A stretch of 40,465 nucleotides of DNA from Bacteroidota bacterium (lineage in GTDB: Bacteria > Bacteroidota > Rhodothermia > Balneolales > Balneolaceae): the NCBI GenBank assembly GCA_009926145.1, contig RFPJ01000002.1, forward strand, positions 1 to 40,465. The letters run 5' to 3'. Of this stretch, positions 29,251-37,926 are shown piece by piece. Both the position numbers and the translations under genes were made by a program. Within the stretch, counting starts at the first letter, position 1; every line of letters begins with the position of its first letter. Under the pieces are notes generated by a model. The model had not been told where the DNA came from. It was given only the letters and a program-made list of their open reading frames with translations, and ran no database searches.

Positions 29251-30252
29251 ATGAAAGCCTTTGTTACTGGTGGAACCGGTTTTGTTGGAAGCCATTTAGT
29301 AGAATCTCTTCTCTCTAATCCAAAAGTAGAGGAAACCAAAGCCCTTGTACGAACACAAGAAAAATGGCTTAAAGGCTTAGCCTATACCCCCGTTCATGGA
29401 ACGTTAGAGCAGATTGATGCCATAGGGCCGCATCTGGAAGGTATAGACGTTCTGTTTCATTGCGCAGCAATTCTACATGCCCCTAATTTGGAGAGTTTTA
29501 TACAAGCCAATGTGGATGCCACCATTCGACTGGTTGAAATGGCGGCTGAATTTGGGGTAAAAAATGTAGTCGTACTTTCCTCCCTTGCGGCCGTAGGCCC
29601 TTCAAATGCAGATGCCCATGCGCTTACGGAAGATTCTGCTATGCATCCCATAAGCGGATATGGCCGGTCTAAAATGATGATGGAGCAACGACTCCGAGAA
29701 CATTTTGAGCAATCAAATTCCTACCCCAATCTGAGCATTAAAATTCTACGACCACCAGCGGTGTACGGACCTCGTGAAACAGATATTTTTGGTCTTTTTA
29801 AAGCATTGAATATGAGAATAGCACCCATTATAGGCCCCTTTCAGCAAGAAAACCTTTCTCTTATTCATGTGAAAGATTTAGTAGAAGGAATTTGCAAGAG
29901 TATCAAGTGGACGACTCCTGGTATTCACACTTATTTCGTAGGGGGTGAAAAAGACGCTTATTCTTGGGAACAAATATTTTCAACCAGTGCGAATATTTTA
30001 GGTAAATCCTATCTGAAAATTCCCATCCCAAAGTCCCTTTTGTTTACGGTTGCCAGATTATCGGAACTAACCGCTCCAATGCTGAAGCGTTACCCCCCTT
30101 TAAACGTAGAAAAAGCTCAAGAGCTAAGTCAAAACTGGGTTTGTAACTCCGATAAGGCCCGAAGAGATTGGGGATACTCTCCTTCTGTTAATCTCGAAGA
30201 GGGCTTAACAAATACTTTAGGTTGGTATAAAAAACAAGGCTGGTTATCGTGA
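29251..30252 (+). CDS. NAD(P)-dependent epimerase/dehydratase (extended SDR, 3-beta-HSD-like); candidate CerR-type reductase
   Basis: 333 aa; MKAFVTGGTGFVGSHLVESLL, SGYGRSKMMMEQ (YxxxK), RPPAVYGPRETDIFGLFK. Extended-SDR assignment is strong; CerR role is a neighbourhood-based hypothesis. Confidence 0.85.
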   Translation: MKAFVTGGTGFVGSHLVESLLSNPKVEETKALVRTQEKWLKGLAYTPVHGTLEQIDAIGPHLEGIDVLFHCAAILHAPNLESFIQANVDATIRLVEMAAEFGVKNVVVLSSLAAVGPSNADAHALTEDSAMHPISGYGRSKMMMEQRLREHFEQSNSYPNLSIKILRPPAVYGPRETDIFGLFKALNMRIAPIIGPFQQENLSLIHVKDLVEGICKSIKWTTPGIHTYFVGGEKDAYSWEQIFSTSANILGKSYLKIPIPKSLLFTVARLSELTAPMLKRYPPLNVEKAQELSQNWVCNSDKARRDWGYSPSVNLEEGLTNTLGWYKKQGWLS

Positions 30253-30293
30253 TTTAACCTCTATCCAATGCAAAAGAATTAGTACCTTTACAT

Positions 30294-31946
30294 ATGGATC
30301 AAAAAAATATCACCCCCATGATTAACCTGTTGGTTGGACTCCTTCTAGTTTTCACAACGGCCGACCTTTGGGCTCAGCGGTCACTTGAAGAAAACCCGCT
30401 CAACACCCCTTCGACTTCAAGCACTACAGAGGATACTGGAGTGGAATTCATTTCTGAGATGAATATCTCAAATGTGCGTACCATTTCTGCCAGTGCTAGT
30501 CATCTCTATGTGTTATCGGAAAGTGAAGGATTGGCCGTGTTTCGTATTCAACCCGGAAAAAAAGCACAATGGCTCTATACCAATAACGGCATGCAAAAGA
30601 GGGGCAGTATTATAGAAAGTGACATTCGCTTTGCCTATTTATATGGCAATAGCACCCGGCTGACAATTTTGGAACCCACCTCTGTTTTGGGAGTGTATTC
30701 GTCTACTTTTTTACCGAAAGAACCCTTAGGAATTGCAAGGGTAAGAAATTACGTGTATTTGGCCATGGGAGATCAAGGTTTAGGTGTATTAGATGTAAGT
30801 ACTCCCGAGAGTTTTGATTCGGAAGTCCAGACCATCGCCCATGAAGAACTTAAACGAGACCCCGTCTTGGATTTGGTATCTGTTCCAAATTCGCATCAAC
30901 TTTTTGTGTTAACTCCTGGTAATCTTCATCATTTTAGTTGGCCTTCCGATCAAGACACCCTTCAATGGGTAAATAAGATTGAAATCGACTCGAGCATACA
31001 ACAAATCTATTTGGTTGGTAATACTTTCTATGGTTCCAATAAAGATGGGTTTATGTTTCGCATCACTTCTCAAGGCTCAGAACTAATGGATATAGATTTG
31101 GGCGCACCTATTAGTAATATCACTCGGTTTGAAAGTGATTTATACCTTCAGGTTATCCATATGGGTGCATCAGAGTTATGGCGCTATCATCCAACCAAAG
31201 GACTACAAAGGTGGAAAAAAGATGCACAAGCCAATTATTTACTTACCGGTAATGATGCTCAACTCTGGTTACATGAATTTGGACTACTTGGGCAGCTTCG
31301 TCCGAAAGGAAGCCAAATTTCATCGGTATCGGATACCACCCATGCGGGGGTGGATAGAATGAAAACCTTGCCGTCCTCTTTATCTATTGTGCCCTATCCT
31401 CCTCAGGTTGTCCCCTACCCCTATCCTGTAATTTTAGGTATATCAACCCAAGAAAATTGGCCCAATAATGCGGTTCGTTTCAGTGTGAAAGATGCTCCTG
31501 CGGGTCTTCAGATTAAAGGTAATGGGATGTATTGGCAGCCCCAATTTAACCAGATAGGTATGCACCGCTTTCAAATCATTGCAACCACTTCTAATGGATT
31601 AATCGATAGCACCTTTATTCAAGTAGATGTTCCAAGCTTCAATGCTCCACCGCGCATGAGTCCTATTCGAACCAGTACTTTGGTAATGGGTGATGCCTAT
31701 GAAGTACGTTATACAGCCCTAGACCCAGAGTCTAGACATCAGGGCGCCTCTATGGTTAGATTCCTAGGCGTTGATTTGCCAGAGGGAGCCCGATTAGATG
31801 AAAAAACAGGACTACTGCAATGGACCCCAAAAGAAAAAGACTTGGGTAAACATCGCTTTAAAGTTATTGCTACCGATGCGCTTGGAGCGGCCAGCTCAGT
31901 GGATGTGGAACTTCAAGTGATTGATCTCCCAAGAGACAATGAGTGA
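30294..31946 (+). CDS. Predicted secreted protein with beta-propeller-like N-terminal region and two C-terminal putative Ig (He_PIG/cadherin-like) domains
   Basis: Signal peptide ...LLLVFTTADLWAQ; C-terminal repeats APAGLQIKGNGMYWQPQFNQIGMHRFQIIATTSNG and LPEGARLDEKTGLLQWTPKEKDLGKHRFKVIATDALGAASS. Confidence 0.75.
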   Translation: MDQKNITPMINLLVGLLLVFTTADLWAQRSLEENPLNTPSTSSTTEDTGVEFISEMNISNVRTISASASHLYVLSESEGLAVFRIQPGKKAQWLYTNNGMQKRGSIIESDIRFAYLYGNSTRLTILEPTSVLGVYSSTFLPKEPLGIARVRNYVYLAMGDQGLGVLDVSTPESFDSEVQTIAHEELKRDPVLDLVSVPNSHQLFVLTPGNLHHFSWPSDQDTLQWVNKIEIDSSIQQIYLVGNTFYGSNKDGFMFRITSQGSELMDIDLGAPISNITRFESDLYLQVIHMGASELWRYHPTKGLQRWKKDAQANYLLTGNDAQLWLHEFGLLGQLRPKGSQISSVSDTTHAGVDRMKTLPSSLSIVPYPPQVVPYPYPVILGISTQENWPNNAVRFSVKDAPAGLQIKGNGMYWQPQFNQIGMHRFQIIATTSNGLIDSTFIQVDVPSFNAPPRMSPIRTSTLVMGDAYEVRYTALDPESRHQGASMVRFLGVDLPEGARLDEKTGLLQWTPKEKDLGKHRFKVIATDALGAASSVDVELQVIDLPRDNE

Positions 31947-33033
31947 TTCTCTAGCCGCACAGGTTCCAAACGTTCCAAGCTTACTTAGCTGGTACCAAAA
32001 GGAGCACAGACCTATGCCTTGGCGGGAAACTAAGAATCCCTACTATATTTGGATATCTGAGATCATGCTGCAACAAACGAGGGTGGACCAAGCACTCCCC
32101 TATTTTGAGCGGTTTATTACTGCCTTTCCAACCGTTGAGCATCTAGCCTTAGCGGACCAACATGATGTATTGATGCTTTGGGAAGGACTGGGATATTATA
32201 GTCGAGCACGTAATATTCATAAGGCCGCAAAGCAAATTATAAGTGATTTTGGAGGAAAGTTACCCGCTAGTTATCAGGAATTACTTTCACTTCCCGGGAT
32301 TGGACCTTATACCGCTGCTGCAATCTCTAGCATTGCCTTCAAGCTAGAACATGCCGTTATGGATGGGAATGTAATTCGGGTTGTTTGCCGCTACTTAGGT
32401 CTTGAGGAAGATACCCGTAAAAACTCTACTCGTAGTAGGGTTCAAAAGGTAGTGGATGAATGGATTATAGGACAAGCTCCCGATGATTTTAATCAGGCAA
32501 TTATGGAGTTAGGGGCTACTGTATGCACTCCTCATCGGCCTAATTGTGAAAGCTGTCCCATTTCGGTCCAATGTGTGGCATATAGCGAATCGAAAACGGA
32601 TGTGATTCCCTATGCTTCAAAAAAAGCGAAGCGCCCTCATCATCAGATTTCCGTTGCCATCATTATGAATGAAAATAATGAACTACTCATTGCACAAAGA
32701 CCAAATGAAGCCATGCTTGGCGGCCTCTGGGAATTCCCTGGAGGTAAACAAGAATCGAATGAGAGCATTGAAGATGCCTTATTGCGCGAAATTAAAGAAG
32801 AATTAGGAGTAGAGATAACCATTCTAAATGAGTTTATGCAACTTGATCACGCCTATTCACACTTTAGTATTCACATGACCGCTTTTCTATGCTCATTGGC
32901 AGATTCTAAACAACAACCCAAGCCTAAAGCCAGTCAACAGATTCGATGGATTCCAGTGGAAGAACTCACAAACTACCCCTTTCCGAAAGCAAACCGCATG
33001 CTAACCCTAGCTTTAATTGATGAGTTTGCGTAA
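31939..33033 (+). CDS. mutY: A/G-specific adenine glycosylase with NUDIX-like C-terminus
   Basis: MPWRETKNPYYIWISEIMLQQTRVDQALPYFERF, LPGIGPYTAAAISSIAF, 4Fe-4S Cys pattern CTPHRPNCESCPISVQC, NUDIX box GGKQESNESIEDALLREIKEELG. ATG 31939 overlaps the upstream stop by 8 nt (supplied start 31921 is TTG). Confidence 0.96.
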   Translation: MSDSLAAQVPNVPSLLSWYQKEHRPMPWRETKNPYYIWISEIMLQQTRVDQALPYFERFITAFPTVEHLALADQHDVLMLWEGLGYYSRARNIHKAAKQIISDFGGKLPASYQELLSLPGIGPYTAAAISSIAFKLEHAVMDGNVIRVVCRYLGLEEDTRKNSTRSRVQKVVDEWIIGQAPDDFNQAIMELGATVCTPHRPNCESCPISVQCVAYSESKTDVIPYASKKAKRPHHQISVAIIMNENNELLIAQRPNEAMLGGLWEFPGGKQESNESIEDALLREIKEELGVEITILNEFMQLDHAYSHFSIHMTAFLCSLADSKQQPKPKASQQIRWIPVEELTNYPFPKANRMLTLALIDEFA

Positions 33034-33847
33034 ACGTTCTCGGAATCAGTTACTTAAGCTTAAACCTACTCTAGACCAATGGGTAGATAGGATGGAGAAA
33101 CCGGAATATATCGACTCCGATCCCATCCAATTCCTGCATGCCTTTCAAGATGCCGATGATATCAATGTAGCAGGATTTTTTACGGCCACCATGGCTTGGG
33201 GTAAACGTTCAATTGTGATTTCCAAGGTGGATGATTTTTTATCGAGACTATCGTATAAACCTGTGGAATTTATTGGGAATTTCACCGAACAGGATTTTAA
33301 ACATCTCAGAGGGTTCAAACACAGAACTTTTAATGATGAAGACATGTATTGGTTGGTCAAAACCATGCAATCCATACTTCAACAATATGGGAACTTTGAG
33401 TCATTCTGGCTTGCATGTTATGAACAGGCCAAGAGTGAAATACGCCCATTAATGGGGGTGTTTCATGAAAAATTCTTCTCTTTTTATCCTGAAATTCCAA
33501 ACAGAACTCGAAGGCATATTTCGAACCCTGAAAAAGGTGGGTCATGTAAACGATTGTACATGTATTTGCGATGGACTTTGAGGGACGGGCCTGTGGATGT
33601 AAAGAGTATGAGCTTTATGGATCCGTCGGAAATCTATATTCCACTTGATGTGCATGTGGCTAGGCAAAGTAGAAAGTTAGGGCTAATCACTCGAAATCAA
33701 AATGACTGGAAAGCGGTACTTGAACTACAAAAGGAGTTGGTATTCCTAGACCCCTCCGATCCATCCAAGTATGATTATGCACTTTTTGGTTTAGGCTTGA
33801 ATCCCGAGTGGCTAGATCCAAAATGGATTTTAAACAAAGTGGTTTAG
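33020..33847 (+). CDS. TIGR02757/DUF2400 family protein
   Basis: GGSCKRLYMYLRWTLRDGPVD...IPLDVHVARQSRKLGL...FLDPSDPSKYDYALFGLG matches the DUF2400 pattern; overlaps mutY 3' end. Confidence 0.85.
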   Translation: MSLRKRSRNQLLKLKPTLDQWVDRMEKPEYIDSDPIQFLHAFQDADDINVAGFFTATMAWGKRSIVISKVDDFLSRLSYKPVEFIGNFTEQDFKHLRGFKHRTFNDEDMYWLVKTMQSILQQYGNFESFWLACYEQAKSEIRPLMGVFHEKFFSFYPEIPNRTRRHISNPEKGGSCKRLYMYLRWTLRDGPVDVKSMSFMDPSEIYIPLDVHVARQSRKLGLITRNQNDWKAVLELQKELVFLDPSDPSKYDYALFGLGLNPEWLDPKWILNKVV

Positions 33848-33909
33848 GATGTATCGCTCAACTCGAACTTCGTTCCTACTATTTTCTTTCACTCTAAGCC
33901 AAAAACCGT

Positions 33910-33917
33910 TATATTTG
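33910..33917 (+). promoter_or_regulatory. Putative -7 promoter element for rpsU
   Basis: TATATTTG, exact TAnnTTTG, 47 nt upstream of rpsU; no clear -33 TTG. Confidence 0.45.
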
Positions 33918-33964
33918 GTTCTCTCAATAATGAGAAATAATAAAATGAAAGGAAGTGAGGCTCA

Positions 33965-34159
33965 ATGCTAGGCGTTGAAGTTAAAGACAACGAAAGCGTT
34001 GAACGCGCGATTAATCGTTTCAAAAAGATGGTGACTCGTTCTCGAATTCTTAATGAATATAAGGATCGTCAACAGTTTACCAAGCCATCTATTGAACGAC
34101 GGGAAGCCATGAAAAAGGCCGTCCGTGAGCAGCGTCGACGTCAAAGAGAAAACTTCTAG
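33965..34159 (+). CDS. rpsU: 30S ribosomal protein S21
   Basis: 64 aa; VEVKDNESVERAINRFKKMVTRSRILNEYKDRQQFTKPSIERREAMKKAVREQRRRQREN. Confidence 0.95.
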   Translation: MLGVEVKDNESVERAINRFKKMVTRSRILNEYKDRQQFTKPSIERREAMKKAVREQRRRQRENF

Positions 34160-34185
34160 TTTCTCCAACGATTGTTTATCACATC

Positions 34186-34214
34186 AAAAACCCTGGATTT
34201 TCCGGGGTTTTTTT
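34186..34214 (+). terminator. Rho-independent terminator of rpsU (possibly bidirectional with radA)
   Basis: AAAAACCCTGGA-TTT-TCCGGGGTTTTT 12-bp stem (one G:U) followed by T-tract. Confidence 0.88.
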
Positions 34215-34232
34215 TGCCCCATAGTCAATACA

Positions 34233-35573
34233 CTAAGCTCTTGCTAAGGTAGTAACGATATCGGAAAGTTGAGGCTTTGAACCTTTTTTCCCTGCTTCAT
34301 AGCCCTGCTTATACCCCAGTTTTTGTGCTTCTTTGAGTCTACGCTCTAATTGAGCAACCTTGCGCAACTCCCCTCCTAATCCTATCTCCGAGAGCCACAT
34401 TTCTTGATGATTCAATGGTATGTCTAATAGCGATGAAACCAATGCCATACATAGGGCTAAATCCGAGGCAGGATCTTTAATTTTAAAACCACCAGCTACA
34501 TTTACATAGACATCTTTATCTGAAAATCGAAAGCCCGTCCGCTTTTCTAGTACCGCTAATAATAAAAGAACCCGGTTCCTATCCATCCCACTTACCGTTC
34601 TCTGTGGTGTTCCATAGGCACTAGGACTCACCAGAGCCTGAATTTCAATAAGAATTGGTCTAGACCCCTCCAAAACACAACTGATGGCACTTCCCGAAAT
34701 AGCTTCATTACGCTCAGACAAAAAATAGGCCGATGGATTCTTCACCTCTTCAAGACCGTCCGACTTCATTTCAAACACGCCCACTTCATGAGCGGGACCA
34801 AAACGATTTTTTATACTCCTCAACAAACGATAACTGTATTGATCATCACCTTCGAACTGCAAGACCGTATCGACCATATGTTCCAGTACACGAGGGCCAG
34901 CCAAATCTCCCTCTTTGGTGATATGACCAATGATCATTATGGCTAATTGAGATTTTTTTGCCAACTGTTGAAGCAATGCCGCACATTCTTTGACTTGTTG
35001 AACACTACCTGGCATACTGCTGAGCTCGTCCCGATAAACAGTCTGAATAGAGTCTACGATTAATAAATCTGGGCTCAGGTTCTGTGCTTGTTGGATAATA
35101 GCTTCAATCCGAGTCTCATTGATTAACCATAGGTTTTCGGATTGAACACCCATTCTCAATGCTCTCTGCTTAATTTGCATAACCGATTCTTCACCCGCAC
35201 AGTACAAGATTTTCAGGGTCGAATTTGCCTTGGCAATTTGTAAAGTTAAAGTACTTTTACCCACACCAGGAGCCCCTCCTAACAAAACATACGAACCACG
35301 CATACATCCTCCACCTAAAACCCTATCGAACTCTTCTATTTTCGTATAAAATCGGCTTTCGGCTTCTGATTGAATATCAGCCAATTTTTGTGGTTGATCT
35401 GAGCCAGTAGAATCCAGACCCTCAATTTTTGCTTTATGTGTTTTGGCTGCTGAAGTCATGCGTGTTTCTTCAACAAAGCTATTCCACTCTTTACAACCGG
35501 GACAACTGCCTAACCATTTGGGAGATTCGTGACCACAAGAACTACAAATATAAAATTGTTGAGATTTCGCCAT
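34233..35573 (-). CDS. radA: DNA repair protein RadA
   Basis: 446 aa; N-terminal zinc motif CSSCGHESPKWLGSCPGCKEWNS, Walker A GGAPGVGKST, KNRFG motif, Lon-like C-terminal domain. Confidence 0.96.
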   Translation of the reverse strand: MAKSQQFYICSSCGHESPKWLGSCPGCKEWNSFVEETRMTSAAKTHKAKIEGLDSTGSDQPQKLADIQSEAESRFYTKIEEFDRVLGGGCMRGSYVLLGGAPGVGKSTLTLQIAKANSTLKILYCAGEESVMQIKQRALRMGVQSENLWLINETRIEAIIQQAQNLSPDLLIVDSIQTVYRDELSSMPGSVQQVKECAALLQQLAKKSQLAIMIIGHITKEGDLAGPRVLEHMVDTVLQFEGDDQYSYRLLRSIKNRFGPAHEVGVFEMKSDGLEEVKNPSAYFLSERNEAISGSAISCVLEGSRPILIEIQALVSPSAYGTPQRTVSGMDRNRVLLLLAVLEKRTGFRFSDKDVYVNVAGGFKIKDPASDLALCMALVSSLLDIPLNHQEMWLSEIGLGGELRKVAQLERRLKEAQKLGYKQGYEAGKKGSKPQLSDIVTTLARA

Positions 35574-35602
35574 GTTCGTGAAAAGTAACGTTTTTTTAAT
35601 GC

Positions 35603-36643
35603 TTAGGTACGTTTTAGGTCTTGAACCTCTTTATTTACATACCAGGTGGTGGCCATCATTCCAAAACCTATGGTGATGTAATAGCTGATAATTCTCCATA
35701 AGAATAAGGCTAAACCAATGAAGGCTTCTCGTGAGATTAAGGGCCCTTGAAAGAGTACAAACAAACCTTCTACCCCACCACTTCCTCCAGGAGTAGGCAC
35801 CACAAGAAAGGCCAAATTCATGGCAAGGCTTCTGAGTACGGATAACAATTCAGGAGCAGGTAATAAGCTTAAAATAACAATTGGAGCTAAGGCTATACGA
35901 GCCAACCAGGACATGGTTGAATAGTAGAAGGCCTGTAAAATGAACCGAAATGGTTTACCTTTTAATTGATGTGCATATTGTTCGAGGTTAATGGCCTCGT
36001 GGTCAATTTTTTCTCTATATCTTCTTAAGAATGGTAATTTGGCAACCCATTTAATGATTTTGGAGATGGCAGCAGGGTTAATTAAAACCCCATACGCAAG
36101 CACCGAAGCATAGGATAGTAAGGCCACATAGAGTACCAGCATGGATGCCTCTCCTATAAACCCGACTTCTGGTGGTACTACATCAAGATAAATACCTGCA
36201 AACAGTAGAATAGGAATAGCAATAGCAAACCAAATTTGATCTAACAACACACTGTAAAGTATAATTGCCGTAGATTCACCCAACTTTAGTCCTTCCTTAG
36301 TCATGGCATAAGTAGCCATTGGGGCACCTCCTATGGTAGAAGGCGTAACGGCCGAAGTAAAATCCCAACTTAGTTGTACACGAAAAGCACCCCACCAGCT
36401 AATTGTTTTTTCGGATAGAAACCGGATTTTAGCGGCCGAGAACCATACACGTAAAAAAGAAACCACTAAGGCGATGACTAGACCAGGTAATCTTTTGGGT
36501 GCCAAATACTCTAAAATTCCAGGAGTATAGGTGTACCAAATAACCCCAGCCATGGTTACCAGGCTGAGTGATATAGAAAAGATCAGATACTTCTTTGAGA
36601 TGATCTGATTTGGACTATGTAAGGTATTGCGGTTTTGGTTCAT
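35603..36643 (-). CDS. YbhN/UPF0104 (LPG synthase TM-like) membrane protein
   Basis: 346 aa polytopic; FLRVWFSAAKIRFLSEKTISWWGAFRVQLSWDFTSAVTPSTIGGAPMATYAM and VVPTPGGSGGVEGLFVLF motif. Confidence 0.88.
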   Translation of the reverse strand: MNQNRNTLHSPNQIISKKYLIFSISLSLVTMAGVIWYTYTPGILEYLAPKRLPGLVIALVVSFLRVWFSAAKIRFLSEKTISWWGAFRVQLSWDFTSAVTPSTIGGAPMATYAMTKEGLKLGESTAIILYSVLLDQIWFAIAIPILLFAGIYLDVVPPEVGFIGEASMLVLYVALLSYASVLAYGVLINPAAISKIIKWVAKLPFLRRYREKIDHEAINLEQYAHQLKGKPFRFILQAFYYSTMSWLARIALAPIVILSLLPAPELLSVLRSLAMNLAFLVVPTPGGSGGVEGLFVLFQGPLISREAFIGLALFLWRIISYYITIGFGMMATTWYVNKEVQDLKRT

Positions 36644-36653
36644 ACTCTAGTAT

Positions 36654-36693
36654 AAAAAAAAGCCTTGCAGGAAACCCTACAAGGCTGAAAAAA
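36654..36693. terminator. Rho-independent (bidirectional-looking) terminator downstream of class I aldolase
   Basis: AGCCTTG (36661-36667)/CAAGGCT (36680-36686) stem flanked by A-tracts on both sides. Confidence 0.6.
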
Positions 36694-36715
36694 ATAACCT
36701 GAAGTGCAAGCACAT

Positions 36716-37786
36716 CTAGGCGATAGTAACATCTTCATTTAAGTAGACATCTTGTATCATCTGAAGTAACTTAACTCCTTCTCCTAGTGGACGTTGGAAA
36801 GCTTTTCTTCCGCTTATTAGACCCATACCACCTGCTCTTTTATTAATAACAGCAGTTTTTACAGCATCGGCAAAGTCATTAGAACCGGAAGCCCCACCAG
36901 AATTGATGAGTCCAGCACGTCCCATAAACGAATTAATTACCTGATATCGAGTAAGATCAATAGGATGGTCAGTGGTTAATTCTGTATAGATACGATCATC
37001 TAGTTTTCCATAAGAGGAATTACCTGAATTCAGTGCCTTGTATCCCCCGTTGTTAGTAGGCTGTTTTTGCTTCACAATATCCGCGCCAATGGTGGTACCG
37101 ATGTGATTCGCCTGTCCGGTCAAATCAGCTGAGGTATGATAGTCCACACCATCTACTTTGAAGGCATCATTTCGAGTATAGCACCAAAGAATAGTAGCCA
37201 TTCCTAATTCGTGAGCATAGGCAAATGCTTGAGCTACTTCCTGAATTTGACGAGCAGATTCCGCAGAACCAAAATAAATAGTAGCACCTACCGCTGCCGC
37301 ACCCATATCGTACGCTTGATCGATAGTGCCATACATAATCTGATCAAATGTATTTGGATAGGTTAATAGTTCATTATGATTAATTTTCACAATGAAAGGA
37401 ATCTTATGGGCATATTTTCTAGAAACTGAACGGAGTGCTCCAAACGTAGATGCTACTCCATTACAACCAGATTCGATGGCTAGTTTGACAATATTTTCCG
37501 GATCAAAATAATCTGGATTTTTAGCAAATGAAGCCCCAGCCGAGTGCTCAATACCCTGATCTACGGGTAAAATTGAAAGGTATCCGGTGCCCCCTAGACG
37601 GCCCGAATCCATAAGCCATTGTAAATTTCCTAAAACTCGGTTGCTACGATCAGAATGATACCAAACCTGATCTACATAATCCGGTGTAGGTAAAATCAAT
37701 TGATCTTTCGTCACTGTTTTACTGGTGTGATTGAGAAGGTACTCCGACTCATCTCCTAGTAGTTCTTCAATCTTCGATGTATCCAT
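36716..37786 (-). CDS. fbaB: Class I fructose-bisphosphate aldolase (DhnA/FbaB-type)
   Basis: 356 aa; [81 protein letters not shown]. Confidence 0.9.
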   Translation of the reverse strand: MDTSKIEELLGDESEYLLNHTSKTVTKDQLILPTPDYVDQVWYHSDRSNRVLGNLQWLMDSGRLGGTGYLSILPVDQGIEHSAGASFAKNPDYFDPENIVKLAIESGCNGVASTFGALRSVSRKYAHKIPFIVKINHNELLTYPNTFDQIMYGTIDQAYDMGAAAVGATIYFGSAESARQIQEVAQAFAYAHELGMATILWCYTRNDAFKVDGVDYHTSADLTGQANHIGTTIGADIVKQKQPTNNGGYKALNSGNSSYGKLDDRIYTELTTDHPIDLTRYQVINSFMGRAGLINSGGASGSNDFADAVKTAVINKRAGGMGLISGRKAFQRPLGEGVKLLQMIQDVYLNEDVTIA

Positions 37787-37915
37787 GAGTGTTTATTTAT
37801 CTTATTGTACTGTATAGATTCAAAATATAGCAGTATTAGCATCAAATGACTAACAAAAATCACAACATTAGTCTGACTCCTCGTGATCTGTGAATATTCT
37901 ATTCCAACTAATTTG

Positions 37916-37923
37916 TATCTTTG
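37916..37923 (+). promoter_or_regulatory. Putative -7 element immediately upstream of dus start codon
   Basis: TATCTTTG, exact TAnnTTTG, ends 3 nt before ATG at 37927. Confidence 0.45.
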
Positions 37924-37926
37924 GTT

